Source: Takakia lepidozioides (taxonomy: Eukaryota; Streptophyta; Takakiopsida; Takakiales; Takakiaceae). Taken from it: a stretch of DNA of 64,000 nucleotides. Shown one piece after another: positions 11,751 to 24,254 of the stretch (position 1 is its first letter; every line of letters begins with the position of its first letter). The notes below the pieces were generated by a model. That model had not been told where the DNA came from, ran no database searches, and saw only the letters and a list, made by a program, of their open reading frames with translations. The stretch covers positions 30,940,001 through 31,004,000 of the forward strand of contig CM060731.1 in the NCBI GenBank assembly GCA_030704615.1, read 5' to 3'. The position numbers and the translations under genes were made by a program.

Positions 11751-14700
11751 ATGAGTAACAGAATGCACCGCGGACGACTTGAGGTATGTCACCTATCCTC
11801 TCCTGAAGTAAATGAAGATGGTGTTGAAAGTTCTCCATCAAAATCTTAGGTTTCAACCCGGTGATAATTTTACAGGGCACACGGAAGCAATCAACCAAGA
11901 GGGGAAGAGCTTGGGAGTGGAGGGAAAGAGAGAGGAGAGATTTATCTCTCATGCATATGCCAAATGTGGACACGTCCTTGTGAACACAGAACAGACATAG
12001 AAAAGGGCAGTGCAATTTTGTACACAGTAGTGTTAATCTCTCCACTCAAATCAGAGAAATGCAGAGAGGTAGCAACACAGTTGGCCAATAAAGTGAGGTG
12101 TCCATGGCTGCAGTTCTGGCCTAGGCAGCTTGTGAAAAAGTGGCTTTCAGTCAGAAGATCTGGAAATCATCAGTTCAACCATGACCATGAGATGGATATG
12201 GACAGCGAGTTTGAAGATGACGATGGTAAGTTCCTCGCTTTTCTGCATAGACATGGCCTGCACTCACAACTCTGTGAGGATACTGTTTACTTCCTAGGCA
12301 CTTCGGCGAGTATTTGCTTGGGTCTGTTATGATAAATGCAACCAACCACTCCTTCTTAGAGACATCTGTACTGCAATATGCCCTAGCAGGGGGAGTATAG
12401 TGCTTTCGAATGCAAACCAATGCGTATTTAGGAGACAGTGCAATGTCATCATCATTGACTATGTTGAGGAGTGGTCCATGTACTCATACTGCAGATAGGG
12501 AAGCCTTTGAGGCCGAAAACAGAGCAGACATTAAGGAGCTCGAATCACGGTTGAGTGAACTCGCTACGGTCACAGGTATTGCCACAATCTTGTAGTCCGT
12601 CTACTTGTGTATGATGCCATTTGGTGCCATCCTGGGGTTGGGGCGTATAATGCCTTGGGTTCTTAACATCGATGGTGGGGATTTTTACATGTGAGCTTTG
12701 GTTACCAAAATGTAAAAAGGTCATGTTGCAGTTGAACAAGATGATGTCTGTGAGTCCATGGGTAAAGATCATAATTGACATTGATATTGATCAAGAATGG
12801 GTTCATGATTCCATTCTGTTTCTGTACTGATGCCTTAATATTAATGAATATTTACCTTGATAGAATCTACACTGTCTAACCCCACACTTGCATCTCAGAG
12901 ACAGCACCAAAGAACTCCTCATATTCGTTGTTGCGAGGGCAGTCTGAGACATTACGTCAACAATTTGTTGAAGACCGTGAATTCCGGTAGAGTGCTGGCC
13001 CTAAACAATGCTGCTAGTGACTGTCCCTTTTTCACTTGAGGTGAATGTCTCAGTGTGTTGCTGTCAGCATCAGCATTGGTAGGTACTGAAATTGGCTTCT
13101 TCTGTGGCCTTGAGCAGAATATCAGTGGGAACATGGAATGTCGCCGGAAAGCCGCCCCCAGACGACCTGGATCTGGAGGACTGGTTGGACACTACTCAGC
13201 CAGCAGATATTTATGTGCTTGGGTATGCAAGCAGATGCCAATCTATGTCTCTGTCCCTATAATTTCATTTTGTTGTATCTATCTGCCTTGTATTCATCCG
13301 CAAGTTAATAGCTTAGTTAGGCAGGTTGCATCTGCAACAAGGCTTTGAAGGGACTGAGAGAGAGGGAGACAGATAGGAAGAGATTTCTACTGCAAATAAA
13401 GCAGACTAGCTTTTACATGAGTAAGTTGTGTGCATTGCTGCAGCTTCCAGGAAATCGTGCCATTGAATGCGGGTAATGTATTGTGTGTGGAAGATGAAGG
13501 CCCAGCTGCAAGATGGGAATCGTTGATCCGTCATACACTTAACAGTAAAATGGGCCAGTACAAAGAGGAAGGGCAACCAAAAAGCTACAGCGCACCCTCA
13601 TCACCATGGCGCGAAGATGATCTCTCAGACGAAGTTCCTCAAGTCTCTCATGTTGAAAGCCTGGTGGAAAGCATTCCAAAAGAGGAAGAGGTCACTTCTT
13701 CTAGTAGGAAGAGGCAGTTGAAGAAATCAAGCAGTGGGCGAATCCCTGAAGAAATGTTTCGGTCACTCACCAGGCAGGTCTCCACCTCTTGTGGGTGGAT
13801 AGATGAGGAGTTTACAGATGAGTCAGCCATCATGGCCCCTCTCTTCTCAAGTGGCATGCTATCCTCACACTCTAATCAGCGCCAAAACCACTACTCACGC
13901 ATTGCAAGCAAGCAAATGGTGGGGATCTTTATATCTGTTTGGGTCCGTTCAGACCTCCGGCGCCATGTACATAACTTGAAGGTGTCCTGTGTTGGCTGTG
14001 GGATCATGGGCTATCTCGGTAACAAGGTCAGCATCTCTCTTTGTCTAATTTCTTTCCTGTTTTTCTGTCACAGCACACTTGCCCCTTGTGCACAATTGTA
14101 GTTCTGGCATTGCAGCAGGGCACACGTGCTTGTTGAATATTTCATGTGTATGTGTACATTTCAATTAAACTGGCAAGTGGAAATCTGCGAAGGAGGATAA
14201 AGAAGAGGATCTACTTCAAACAATTCTGTAATGAGAATATATTTCTGCTTTCCTGACATGCAAGGAGTTGTTTTAGGGAGTTATATGCTATCTTTTCTGA
14301 GGGGTGTTTCTTAAGATGGGTGTGTGATTTCGGATGCAGGGGTCTATTTCAGTTAGCATGTCCCTACATCAGACCAGCTTTTGCTTTGTGTGTGCACACT
14401 TGACCTCTGGTCACAAGGAAGGGGATGAACTTCGCAGAAACGCAGACGTAGCAGAGATTTTGCGCCGGACGAGATTTCCACGATTGGTCAAGTTTTCTGG
14501 AATAGAGCTGCCAGAGACAATATTGGCACACGAGTAAGTAGATCTTGTGTTGTATAACATTAGGTGAATACATATACATTATTCTTTCCTTTGTAATGGT
14601 AAATTCTACCACAACAGGTTAGCCAAGCATTCAACTGGCTGTTAATTTGCAGCTGGTTCAAGTTTTTACCATTTAAGATCGAATTTTCAGTTAGATCTGC

Positions 14701-17408
14701 ATTAGATAGTGTGTGCTGTGAGTGTGAGAGGGATAGAGAGGAACAGAAAGAAAGGAACAAAAACTTCATAATGTCCTCAGAGAGCTCAGAGAGTGCATGG
14801 GACAAAGAGATAATGACTAGAAACATTGGCCTCCACTAATCAGCCTCCACCACAACCCTTTAAAGAGCTGAAATGCGTCTTTGAGTTATTTTGTGCATCC
14901 ACTATTTCAGTTGTATGACGAGAGCAAGTGAAGGCCTCTGCCAAGGACAAGGTATATGTAAGAAAGTGTAGCGCAGAAGAAAAAGAGATGTTGCTGTGTC
15001 CCCGCTTGGGGTTGATGGTCACTGGACAATTTTTAACCTCACAAAGTCTACTAGTCCAGTGCCCCGGAGGTAGTGAGAGCAACTTGGAAGGTGCCCAAAG
15101 CTAATTTGAGGGATGTGGCTAACTTAGCAGAGAGATAGGAGGGCATCATGACTAAAAAACCCTGTCCCTCTCTCTGTGGTTCCTTGTGGTTCTAATTGTG
15201 TGAGCCTTTTGAGCATCCTATGACTTCATTGTCTTCTTTCTTTTTCTGAAAAGTAGAGAAAGGGGGGTGGGTTCACATTAGCATGCTCGCTATGGATTTT
15301 CATCATGTGTATCTGTTCTGTTGCATGACCTACACTTATGCAGTCGGATTATATGGCTGGGGGATCTGAACTATCGCCTTTCTTTATCGAATAGAGAGGC
15401 ATGGAAAGCAATCAGTTGCAGTGATTGGGAGGCTCTTCTACAAAGGGATCAGGTACTCTCATTTTCACTTGTGATTAGGATCATGACTGCATCTTTGAGC
15501 TGAGGACTATACACACTAGTGTGAAAACTCCCATTTTGTTCATCTTGGGACATATGAAAATGATAGGTTCTGCTTATCGTGGGAATCTTGTCAAGGTTTC
15601 CTGTCAAACAAAGGAAGGTTGACTCCTGCCGAAGCAAGCATAAATCTGGTGTCACTTCACCCCAACGTCAAACAAAGATTTAGATACTGTGGACCGACCG
15701 GCACTAGGAGTTTGCAGAGATCTGATATTTTGGTCGTTCATCTGGAATGATCAGCTTAAACTTGAGCAAACAGCTGGGCGTGTGTTCGAAGGGTGGCACG
15801 AGGGCTCTATTTCTTTTCCTCCAACTTACAAGTTTGTAGCCAATTCAGACGAGTACTTCAGGGAAACTGTGAAACCTGGAGAGAAACGCCGTACACCTGC
15901 TTGGTAAGTGCAGTATTCTGTCAAGGTTTACTATTTCCTTGTGGATTTGCCTTTGCGTGCTCTTTTGGTGTCATCATCATCTATATCAATCCTTGAGATG
16001 ACTAGCAGAGCTGATCTATTACCAGCTTGAGTGGGTTTTTTTAAAGTTAATAATTATGGCGCTACTTTACAAATGCGTTCCTCTCTCCAGAAATTATCTC
16101 AGTTTCTGAGGAGCTGGACCTTTGCTTTCATGTGGTCTTAACAGGTGTGATCGCATTCTTTGGTACGGAAAAGGTTTAAGAGAAGTGGCATATACAGGAA
16201 GAGAGTCAAAGCTGTCTGACCACCGACCAGTAAATGCCACATTCATGGCAGAGGCGGAGGTAGTTAGTTGGAGGAAGCTAAAAAAAGCATGCACACTGAC
16301 AAAGAATGCCAAAGTGGAAGTGGAGGAGCTCTTGCCACCCATTGTAGATGTTCTGAAGATCCAGTGCCATGAGGTACAGTTAACTACACTTAGTGCTGCT
16401 GTACTTCTACTACTGCTTGGAAGATGCAGTTGCTTTGAGTGCATCCACTAGGAAAAAATTGACATATAGTTGAAACTATTCTATGGAACTTCAAATGAGC
16501 AAAATTCAAGTGGAACATTTTGGTTGCGTGAGCTTATTGCAAAATGTGGTTGTGACAGTAGGACGTGGATGGCAGATGATGCATCAAAGCCCCATGTGAA
16601 GTTCTGCATTGTGGCACAGGATGCACTCACTGTGATAAGCTATAGATGCGTAAAGACCATTCACTTTTGGTTTTCACTGAGAGATCCAACCATGTGTGGT
16701 CACAAGTAATGTTCTAAAATGCAGAGGACCTCAAAACTGACCCTTCTTGTATAATTGCAATAGCCTTTCCTTGTTCTGTAACAAACCAGACCCAGTAAGT
16801 GTCATGTGAGGAAAGTCTGTATCTGAAAACTGTTCCTCCTTAATTCGTGTAGGTGACATGCACTACACCAGCTCCGAATTGGCTTCAGCACCATGACACA
16901 TATGAGGAAGCTCCTGAAGATGGGGTGCCGTCACGAGGGCCCAGTAATATCTTATCAAGAAGGTGGATGTCGACTGAGCAACCATCCAAAGGATGCAAAA
17001 ACACTGGAGACAGAGTCAAGGTATTATTATGTTGTTTTACCTACAATGTTGTGTATGAACTTGTCTTGTGGTACCCACACTAGGAAGTCTTTGTGCGAGA
17101 TAATGACAACTTTCCTTCTTCTATTCACCTACGAATGAGCATTAAGAAGAGAAGCTTGATTGGAACTCTCTCATTTTGTAAGCATCCTGAGGTATTGGTC
17201 ATTCCATACTTCATTTGTTTTATATCAACTTTCAATTCTCTCTTTCTAGGCCTTGAGGTTTTAGGAGTAGAAGTGTTTCCTCTTGGGCATTTTCTTGTGA
17301 TCCACGTACTTCCTTCGGACCTTGAGTGTTCTTGCTGCACTTCTTGCTTGATTGCAGGGGAGAAAGGCCTCAGCAATCGACCAATTCGACTTGCTTTCAG
17401 TGTACTGA
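11751..17408 (+). CDS. IP5P: Type I inositol-polyphosphate 5-phosphatase
   Basis: Removes the 5-phosphate from soluble inositol phosphates, a step of phosphoinositide signalling (family knowledge). Exons: 11751-11783, 12114-12225, 12495-12575, 12899-12986, 13118-13222, 13444-14026, 14340-14533, 15344-15452, 15755-15903, 16145-16373, 16853-17020 and 17358-17408. Phases agree throughout and give 633 residues, within the usual plant range. The N-terminus has the family's [11 protein letters not shown] block and an acidic stretch. The catalytic domain starts at about residue 106 with [17 protein letters not shown], then [12 protein letters not shown] polar insert typical of plant type I enzymes separates this from [13 protein letters not shown]. 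The catalytic motifs [17 protein letters not shown] and KLSDHRPV follow. The start was chosen because [11 protein letters not shown] joins in frame to FWPRQ. The last two exons rest only on splice sites and phase. The gene appears intact. Confidence 0.88.
14765..14815 (-). mobile_element. Diverged LINE 3'-end relic in an IP5P intron
   Basis: The block CATAATGTCCTCAGAGAGCT, followed by a second partial AGCTC stem and ATGGGACAAAG, resembles the palindromic 3' end of the LINE family seen at 1220-1280 and 55460-55510. It lies in the intron 14534-15343. It is short and diverged, so the assignment is tentative. Confidence 0.45.
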
Positions 17409-19750
17409 GCAACAGAGAATTTTCCTGAAATAGAACAAAGGATAAAAGTCCCAACCAGCAGTCTAGGTCAATTGTAGCCAAGAGCCCAAAGGGCTTTGCA
17501 GATTCTGTATTTTTTCCATTTGCCTTCTCGTTCCAAATCAAATCTGTGTAAAATAATTCAAAAACACATTTGTATCTTACGATTGAAAGACTCAGAAATC
17601 TACTGTTCTCTTTGAGGCACAAGCCCGAGCAGGAGGGATATCAACTGTTTGCAGCTCCTTGAAGCAATATACTTAGCTTTGAAGGATTAGAGTATTCCTT
17701 GCTACTCTCATAAAGCTAGACAGTAAGGTGCATCAGCAGCCCTTCCGTTGTTGGTGTGTCAAAAGTAACCTTGCAGATGAGAATAAAGTCCAAATCTGAG
17801 GGAAGCTGCTCTTCCGAGAAGGGTACTCACTGATTACTGATAAGCTCTCGCCTCTCCAAATATATGAGCACCAAATGGCCCTGCCAAATGGAAGCTTGTT
17901 TATCGACGAGTGGCATATCGTAAGTCCAGATCCCCCAGCTTCTTTCATTTTCATTCCTTCCTCTGTCTGCAGGCTATGGTAAAAAAAGGCAAATCAGATC
18001 AAGTTTCTTTTTATCCAGGAGAAGTATTCAGAGGTCTGGAGTCTGAACATCTCAGGGTCTTGGAGTTTGTTTCTAACCTTCTTGCTTGCCTGTGTGCAGG
18101 CATGGAAGGGTGGCATGGATTATGTGTGTCAGGCAGCAGTAGTGAAAGACAACCACAAAATAAATTGGTCGAGTGCTTTGTGGGAAGGAAGAGCTATAGA
18201 AGCACTTCTTATTATACCTTACCTTTGTCTCATTTTGGGTATTGGCATTAGTCAAGGCCCTTCGAGCTTACTCCTCCGACTAACGTGATCTTTCAAACAC
18301 AGCTTGAACACATGGAAGTCGTATCTGAACCTCGTCAGAAGAAATGTTCGTACCTAGTTCCAGGAACTGAGGGCTTTTGCTCGCTCGAACAGCTGGTCGA
18401 GCCGTAGCACAGACACCTTACTCTAAGTAACACAGAGATGGGACGGGAATGAATAGGAGGAAAGATTGAAGCACGACCTTGAGTGATAGGAGGTAGGAAA
18501 GATGGGAAGGAACCCCATGCAGCTTGTGTTCCCCCACATTGTAAATGATATCGGTACAGCAACTATACCAGTCTGAAGAAGGGCCTCATAGGATTCGGCA
18601 CAGTGGAGGTTTCATGGCGATCTGCTAGCTGAGAAGTGCATCTTCAGGATTCGACATCTCCAAATCCTTCAAAAACTTAGGTGGGAAGCAACACTCGAAT
18701 CATCAGAGTCCCACTAAGCTTGTGCAGGGCAACGTTCTAATTGAGGAATATTATTGTTTCTTAGGTATAAACTGAGGCAATAATGTATAAACCGCCATCC
18801 ATTTACGCTTACAAGGTTGTGTGGGACACTCGTTGTCTTTCTTCGTGTTTGCGTTCTGCATTTGTGTCGTTCTCTGCACATCTGAACAAGTTTTCCACTG
18901 TCGAGATTGCTGGTAGTAGCGACGTTGGGGAGCTCGTGCAGCTTGTTGTGCAGGCCATGGTGTCAGATTGGATGTATCTTGAGACATCGTAAGGAGGGAA
19001 GGAGAGCTTCATCATCTCTGGATTACGTGTGTGTAGGTCTTGGTTTGCTGACTTTCTCACCTGCCTTTCCGTCCTGCTGGGAGATTTGTGAATAGCGCCA
19101 CCAGCCTGGAAGTGGCCACCAGCCTGGACTTTGAGTAGATTAGTTTTCCAGCATTGGGATTGGAGCACTATCTGGCCTAAGCCCTGCATGGGAAGGAGGG
19201 TTTTATCTGGTACCTTAACTTGTGCAAATATCCAGGTTCATATATAGTTGGCCCAAATTTTGTTTCCAGGGATGCGTTTGATAGGAATGAATCTATTTGG
19301 CTTGAAATTGACTTCCTCCCTTCACCTCTTCCACTGTTCGCTTAAAAGTGTTTCCCAGTTGGAGAATCGTCTCCAACATATTACACATTACGCTAGTGTT
19401 GTTGAATAACTTGTTTGTCGATGATTCTGACACCTCTCATCCGCTGCATGTTTCCTTGAGAAACCACAGGTTTCAACAATTTACGGGTTGAATGTTTCTA
19501 GATTGTCAATGAAGACGCAGTCAGTAAAATGCTCATTTTAAGTAATTCTGGACTTAAGTTTGGTTCTAAAATAACTATAAATTATTTTAAAGTATAATTA
19601 TTTTAACTTTAAATAAAGGATGATAGGAAATCGGCAACCAATGTTGACTAACTTCCAAAGTAGGGTGCTATGAAAATTGGAAGGTTAGTTAGGATGAAAG
19701 GTCTCCCTTGCTACTCCAAGGGGAGCTGACACCTATTCCGCTACAACCTA
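17409..19750. other. IP5P 3' flank and intergenic DNA
   Basis: The stretch probably includes the 3' UTR of the 5-phosphatase gene. Some splice-like sites (a donor after the frame near 17900-17930, acceptors near 17975 and 18100) might mark extra 3' exons, but no protein family is recognisable. Sequence past about 19250 turns AT-rich. Confidence 0.35.
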
Positions 19751-19754
19751 TTTG

Positions 19755-20404
19755 GGGAAACATGAACAATCCGAATGCCAAGAAGAAAAATGTCCATATT
19801 GTGAATGGTATTTCTAAGTACTGCGGATTGTGGTGGATCTAGACAAGAACTATGAAAGCATCATGAAGAACTATGATGAATATTGGAAGGATGTTTTACT
19901 GAAACTTGACAAGTAACTGTGAGATCCAAACGACAAGCTTGAGGAAGGGTTTTGGCCTTCGACTCGTTGAAAATATAACCATGATAGAGATGGGATTAGG
20001 GTTGAAGATCAGAGTGAAGAGTCAGAAGATGAGGATCGCAACCAGCTGGATCCATATTGTGGACCAAAGAATCAGAAGCTTAAAGAGCCTTGATGAACTC
20101 ATTCAAGGATATCTATTGAATTTGGAAATTTTATACTTGTTTGACCAACAGACACGAAGACATATCCAGTTTGGATGGGTGTGGCAATTTCAAAGGTTGT
20201 TTGTGACCACTCAGATGCGAGGTATCGGCACGTCCTTGTGGAGTGGTGGAGATCTATCAAATGTGCACGGGAGGACGTGGAGAAGTATAGAAATTGTTGA
20301 GACAGAACTTGGGAGTTCAACGAATCTGATTCGCCAACGTGGATACATACGAACGGTGTTGTATGGACAACGTGTCCTCGCAAGAACACCTCCAAGTTGA
20401 GCTG
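19755..20404 (+). pseudogene. Degenerate zinc-finger-like coding remnant
   Basis: One frame near 19765-19915 reads SECQEEKCPYCEWYF, a stop, then VVDLDKNYESIMKNYDEYW. It has Cys pairs like a zinc finger. A second frame near 19940-20090 reads DGIRVEDQSEESEDEDRN. A third, at 20200-20400, is open for over 60 codons. The frames change and hold stops, so this is a decayed coding region. It adjoins the foldback element on the right and may be its relic transposase or an older insertion. I cannot name the family. Confidence 0.35.
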
Positions 20405-20649
20405 TAAACGACTTGGAAAAGCAAAACTCAGATAATGTGAAAGGAAATCTTTATGTTGTGAACAATCAAAATGAGTGTGATTAAGTACAATGTAGAGATG
20501 TGCGCAGGAGATCTCATTTGGTACAATGACCACATGATTTGTGAATGTTCATATTAGTGGTAATATCTTACGGAACCTCATTTGATATTCAGAAGGTGAT
20601 CTTGATTTGTCTTGCTCGACAATTCCAACATTTCAAATACTTAACATTT

Positions 20650-23612
20650 AGCCAAATAGTTTTTATTTAGCTTTGTTGTATTCGATGGTTTAGTGCATTA
20701 CACATGGAACACGAGAGATCTCATGTGCTACAATATCTTCACGATTTCCGAGTGACCGGATGATTTTTGTTTATTTATCTTAGTTCTTATTGTAGAATAA
20801 AGTATGGATCCCAATATTTGATGTTTTGAAGTTGATAAGGAATTGTCGTTTCCAAATATTGCAATATTTCAAGGGATGTCATTTTCTCTACCGATTCGGC
20901 GATTTCAACGGTGGCCCCTTACAAATTTGTACGTACTCCTTTGTTTTATCTTCGATGATTCCATTGATTTCAAATACATAGCACGGGAAATCGCATAATC
21001 GGTAGAGAAATCGCCGAATCGGTTTAGACACCATTTGCCATGGTGACATGTTCAAGTCAATGTCTCTAGCGATTTCATCGTGACCCCATATGAGTTTTTA
21101 TGTTTTTACTTTGTTTTGTTTTTTACTGTTCCATGCATTTCACATGTAGGCAAGATATCCCTTCTACACCCCATGACTTCTGAAATGTTATTTTAGTGGT
21201 GATTGTAGAATAGATTCTGGTGATTGCAAATTCTCATTTGATGTCCTCAAGGTGACAAAGAATTTTTTTTGTCCTTCAATTTCAATATTATAAAATGTTA
21301 TATTAATGTCTCTACCAATTTCAAAGTGTGATCCATAGTTTAACTTTACTTTTTATATGACATTTGCATGCATTTGACATGTGTCACGGGAGATCTCATC
21401 TTGTCAATGACGTCCACATGATTTATGAATGTTCATATTAGTGGCGATTGTGTAATATCTTATGGGATCTCATCTGATATTCTGAAGGTGATCGTATCTG
21501 AAATTTTTTAAATTGTGCTCACATAATATTCACTTTTGATTTTATGCTCACTGAAATTTCGGTCTGCTCACTTGCTCACCTGCTCACCAACTATCAACAC
21601 CCATAAGGCGGCTGGCAGCTCACCCACGTTGATCCACAAATAGGGTAAGATCAAATTTGAAAAAACATTTGTGAGTTGAAACTATCACAATATGAAAATA
21701 TTGGTTTTAATAGTCAATAAAGGTCAAGATTGTCAGTTGAAGCAAATCTGATGGTTGAGGATTCGCCACGTCCTTGTTTATGTACTCTTTATGTATATTT
21801 TTGGTCCACTCTAGCTTGCGATCACCCTGTATAGCAGCGCGCGCTCCATGGATATGCTCCCGCAAATGCCTGCCCTCCAAGATATGTTGACCGTCCAACC
21901 CCATGAAGACAGTTCCTACTCGCGAGGATAGGAAATGTAGAAAAATCATTGCAATACGCCACTGAGTAGACTTTGTAGCCCATGACTTTTAAAACCAGAT
22001 GTACAACGGGGAATGATGGATGAAGGACGTCCATAGTTTCATCCGGACCCGTCTCGGCCATCCTGTCATGGGAGCTCCCACAATGTTTTTTTCCTCTCTA
22101 TGCAAGGTTTGTGTGTACAATACCTAGATATGATTTTAGTTTGGGGAATCCAAACTATGGATAGCCTACCACAGTTGTTTATGAGTGTGGTGGAGTGGTT
22201 GTATAGACTATCTTGCCACATAAGAATGGAGGGCCACATTAGACTACTCCCCAAGACCAAGACCAACTCAAAATGCAATGATCTTATTGATAATAGCTAA
22301 TGAAATGTCAAAACTCTTAATGTATCTTGTCTATATATTGGATAATTAGAAATATAGACATATTAATATATTATATATATACATCAACAAACCTTATGAT
22401 AGGATGTATGTACATCCATTTAGCTCTATAATTGAGTTTTAAGTAAAAATGGACATAAACATGAAATATGGATATTTGATAAGTAATACTAAGTGATTAC
22501 TAAATATAAATAATATTATATGCAGAATTAATAATCAATTGAAATTTAAAATTTTGATTTTCGGGGATTGTTTGGAAAATTAGCATTGTTCTTTGCAAAT
22601 TAAATGAGAATAGCAAGACGTGTCCCTTTGCATTTGAAACTTATATCTCGTGCTCTTTGCATGTGAAGTATTGAAATCTAGACAGGAAAAAAAATCCATA
22701 TCTTATATATAATAGCTAAATGTAACGTTAATATTGAAAAATTATATAACAAATGGCGGAGGGGAGATCTTCTGTGCACCTGATAGTTAGTTTTTTGCTG
22801 CAGGTGTAACATATTATCATTCAATTACTACATTATGGTTTCATATATTTTACTTGGAGATATAATCCACAGTGACCAAGAAATATAATTTGATTAAACT
22901 GCTGAAGTTTATGTTAGAGCACAGAACGATTTCAGTATACAAGCACCACTAAGATTACTACTCAAAAATCGTGTGGTCTTTTGACAAGAGGAGATCTCCC
23001 GTGACTACATGTCAAATGCATGCAAATATCATTTAGAAAACAAAGTAAGACGTTACAAACCGCTATGGGTGAACCGTGACATCATGTGGTCATTGACAAG
23101 ATCAGGAGTTCTCCTATGACTACATGTCAAATGCATGCAAATCTATATAAAAAAATAAAGTTAAACTTTAAAAATCGCTATGGGTCACACTTTGAAATTG
23201 GTAGAGACATTAATATAACAATTTTGTAATATTGAAATTGGAGGACAAAAACTTCTTTGTCACATTGAGGACATCAAATGAGAATTTGCAATCACCGAAA
23301 TCTTTTTTACAATAACCACTAAAATAACATTTCAGAAGTGATCGGTGTAGAAAGGGATATCTCCCGTACTACATGCGAAATGCATGGAACAGTATAAAAT
23401 AAAACAAAGTAAAACGTGAAAATTCACAAGGGGTCACCGATGAAATCGCTAGAGATATTGACTTGAACATGTCAACATGACATATGACGGGATGTCATTT
23501 TCTCATCGGGTCACTCGGAAATCATGAAGTCATTGTAGCACATGAGATCTCTCATGCTCCATGTGTAAATTTGCAATAAACCATCAAGTACAACAAAGCT
23601 AAAACAAACTAT
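20650..23612. mobile_element. Foldback-type element with long, internally repeated inverted arms
   Basis: The left arm (about 20650-21470) and right arm (about 22921-23612) are imperfect reverse complements over most of their length. For example, GAGATCTCATGTGCTACAAT at 20713 pairs with its complement near 23540, and CATGTTCAAGTCAATGTCTC at 21048 pairs near 23455-23475. Each arm is itself built of diverged units of roughly 200-250 bp carrying GCATTTGACATGT, GGGAGATCTC and ATTAGTGGTGATTGT motifs. About 1.45 kb of AT-rich spacer separates the arms and has no recognised transposase. This resembles foldback elements or Mutator-like elements with long TIRs. No target-site duplication could be defined. 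Confidence 0.7.
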
Positions 23613-24254
23613 TTGCCAGCAGTCACGGTTGAAAATGAGATCAACCCGTGAACATGTACAAAAACATCAGGGATTCAAGCTTAGTTGTTGTTGTTGAGCT
23701 CATGACGTCTTGATGTGTGTAGGGTGATCGAGTTATCTGAAACGCCATAGCTTATCTATAGTTTCTGGTTTCTAGTTTTTGGTTCGAGTTGAATTTGTAA
23801 CTTTATGGTGTTCTTTGGCTCTGGTTCGTATTAGCAGCTTGCTTGAGCCACGATCACAACTGTGTGTGAGAGAGCTAACGTCCACAGGGCCTGTCAGGGG
23901 GTTCACGGGTTGTCTTGTGATTCGGCTGTTTCCTTTGTTGACGGACAGAATTTTATTGTGAACCTTGGCAACATGATGTGAATGGTAGACCTTCATGTAG
24001 CACCAGATTATCATTCGGGCATATGCATAAGGTTCATGGGTTGTTTTGATTCGGTTGTTTCTCTGCTGGGAGGGAGAATTGCAGGGAGGGAAGGAGAGAG
24101 AGAAGGAGTGGGAGCCAACAAACTGTAGGCATGCCAGGGTCAAGCAGCAAGTACACACAAACCTCATTCCTTCCTTCTTAAGTTGAGCACTCAACAGCTC
24201 AAGTTGACAACTTCAGTTTTTTCTTAAGGAAAAATTGTAAATTTTATCTTTGTT
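23613..24254. other. Intergenic, no gene recognised
   Basis: An open frame on the reverse strand at 23772-24194 has no recognisable motif and is partly low-complexity. Nothing else was seen. Confidence 0.35.

Noticed and set aside
20099-20533. 144-codon minus-strand frame beside the foldback element
   Set aside because: Shadow of the decayed plus-strand remnant. No motif was recognised.
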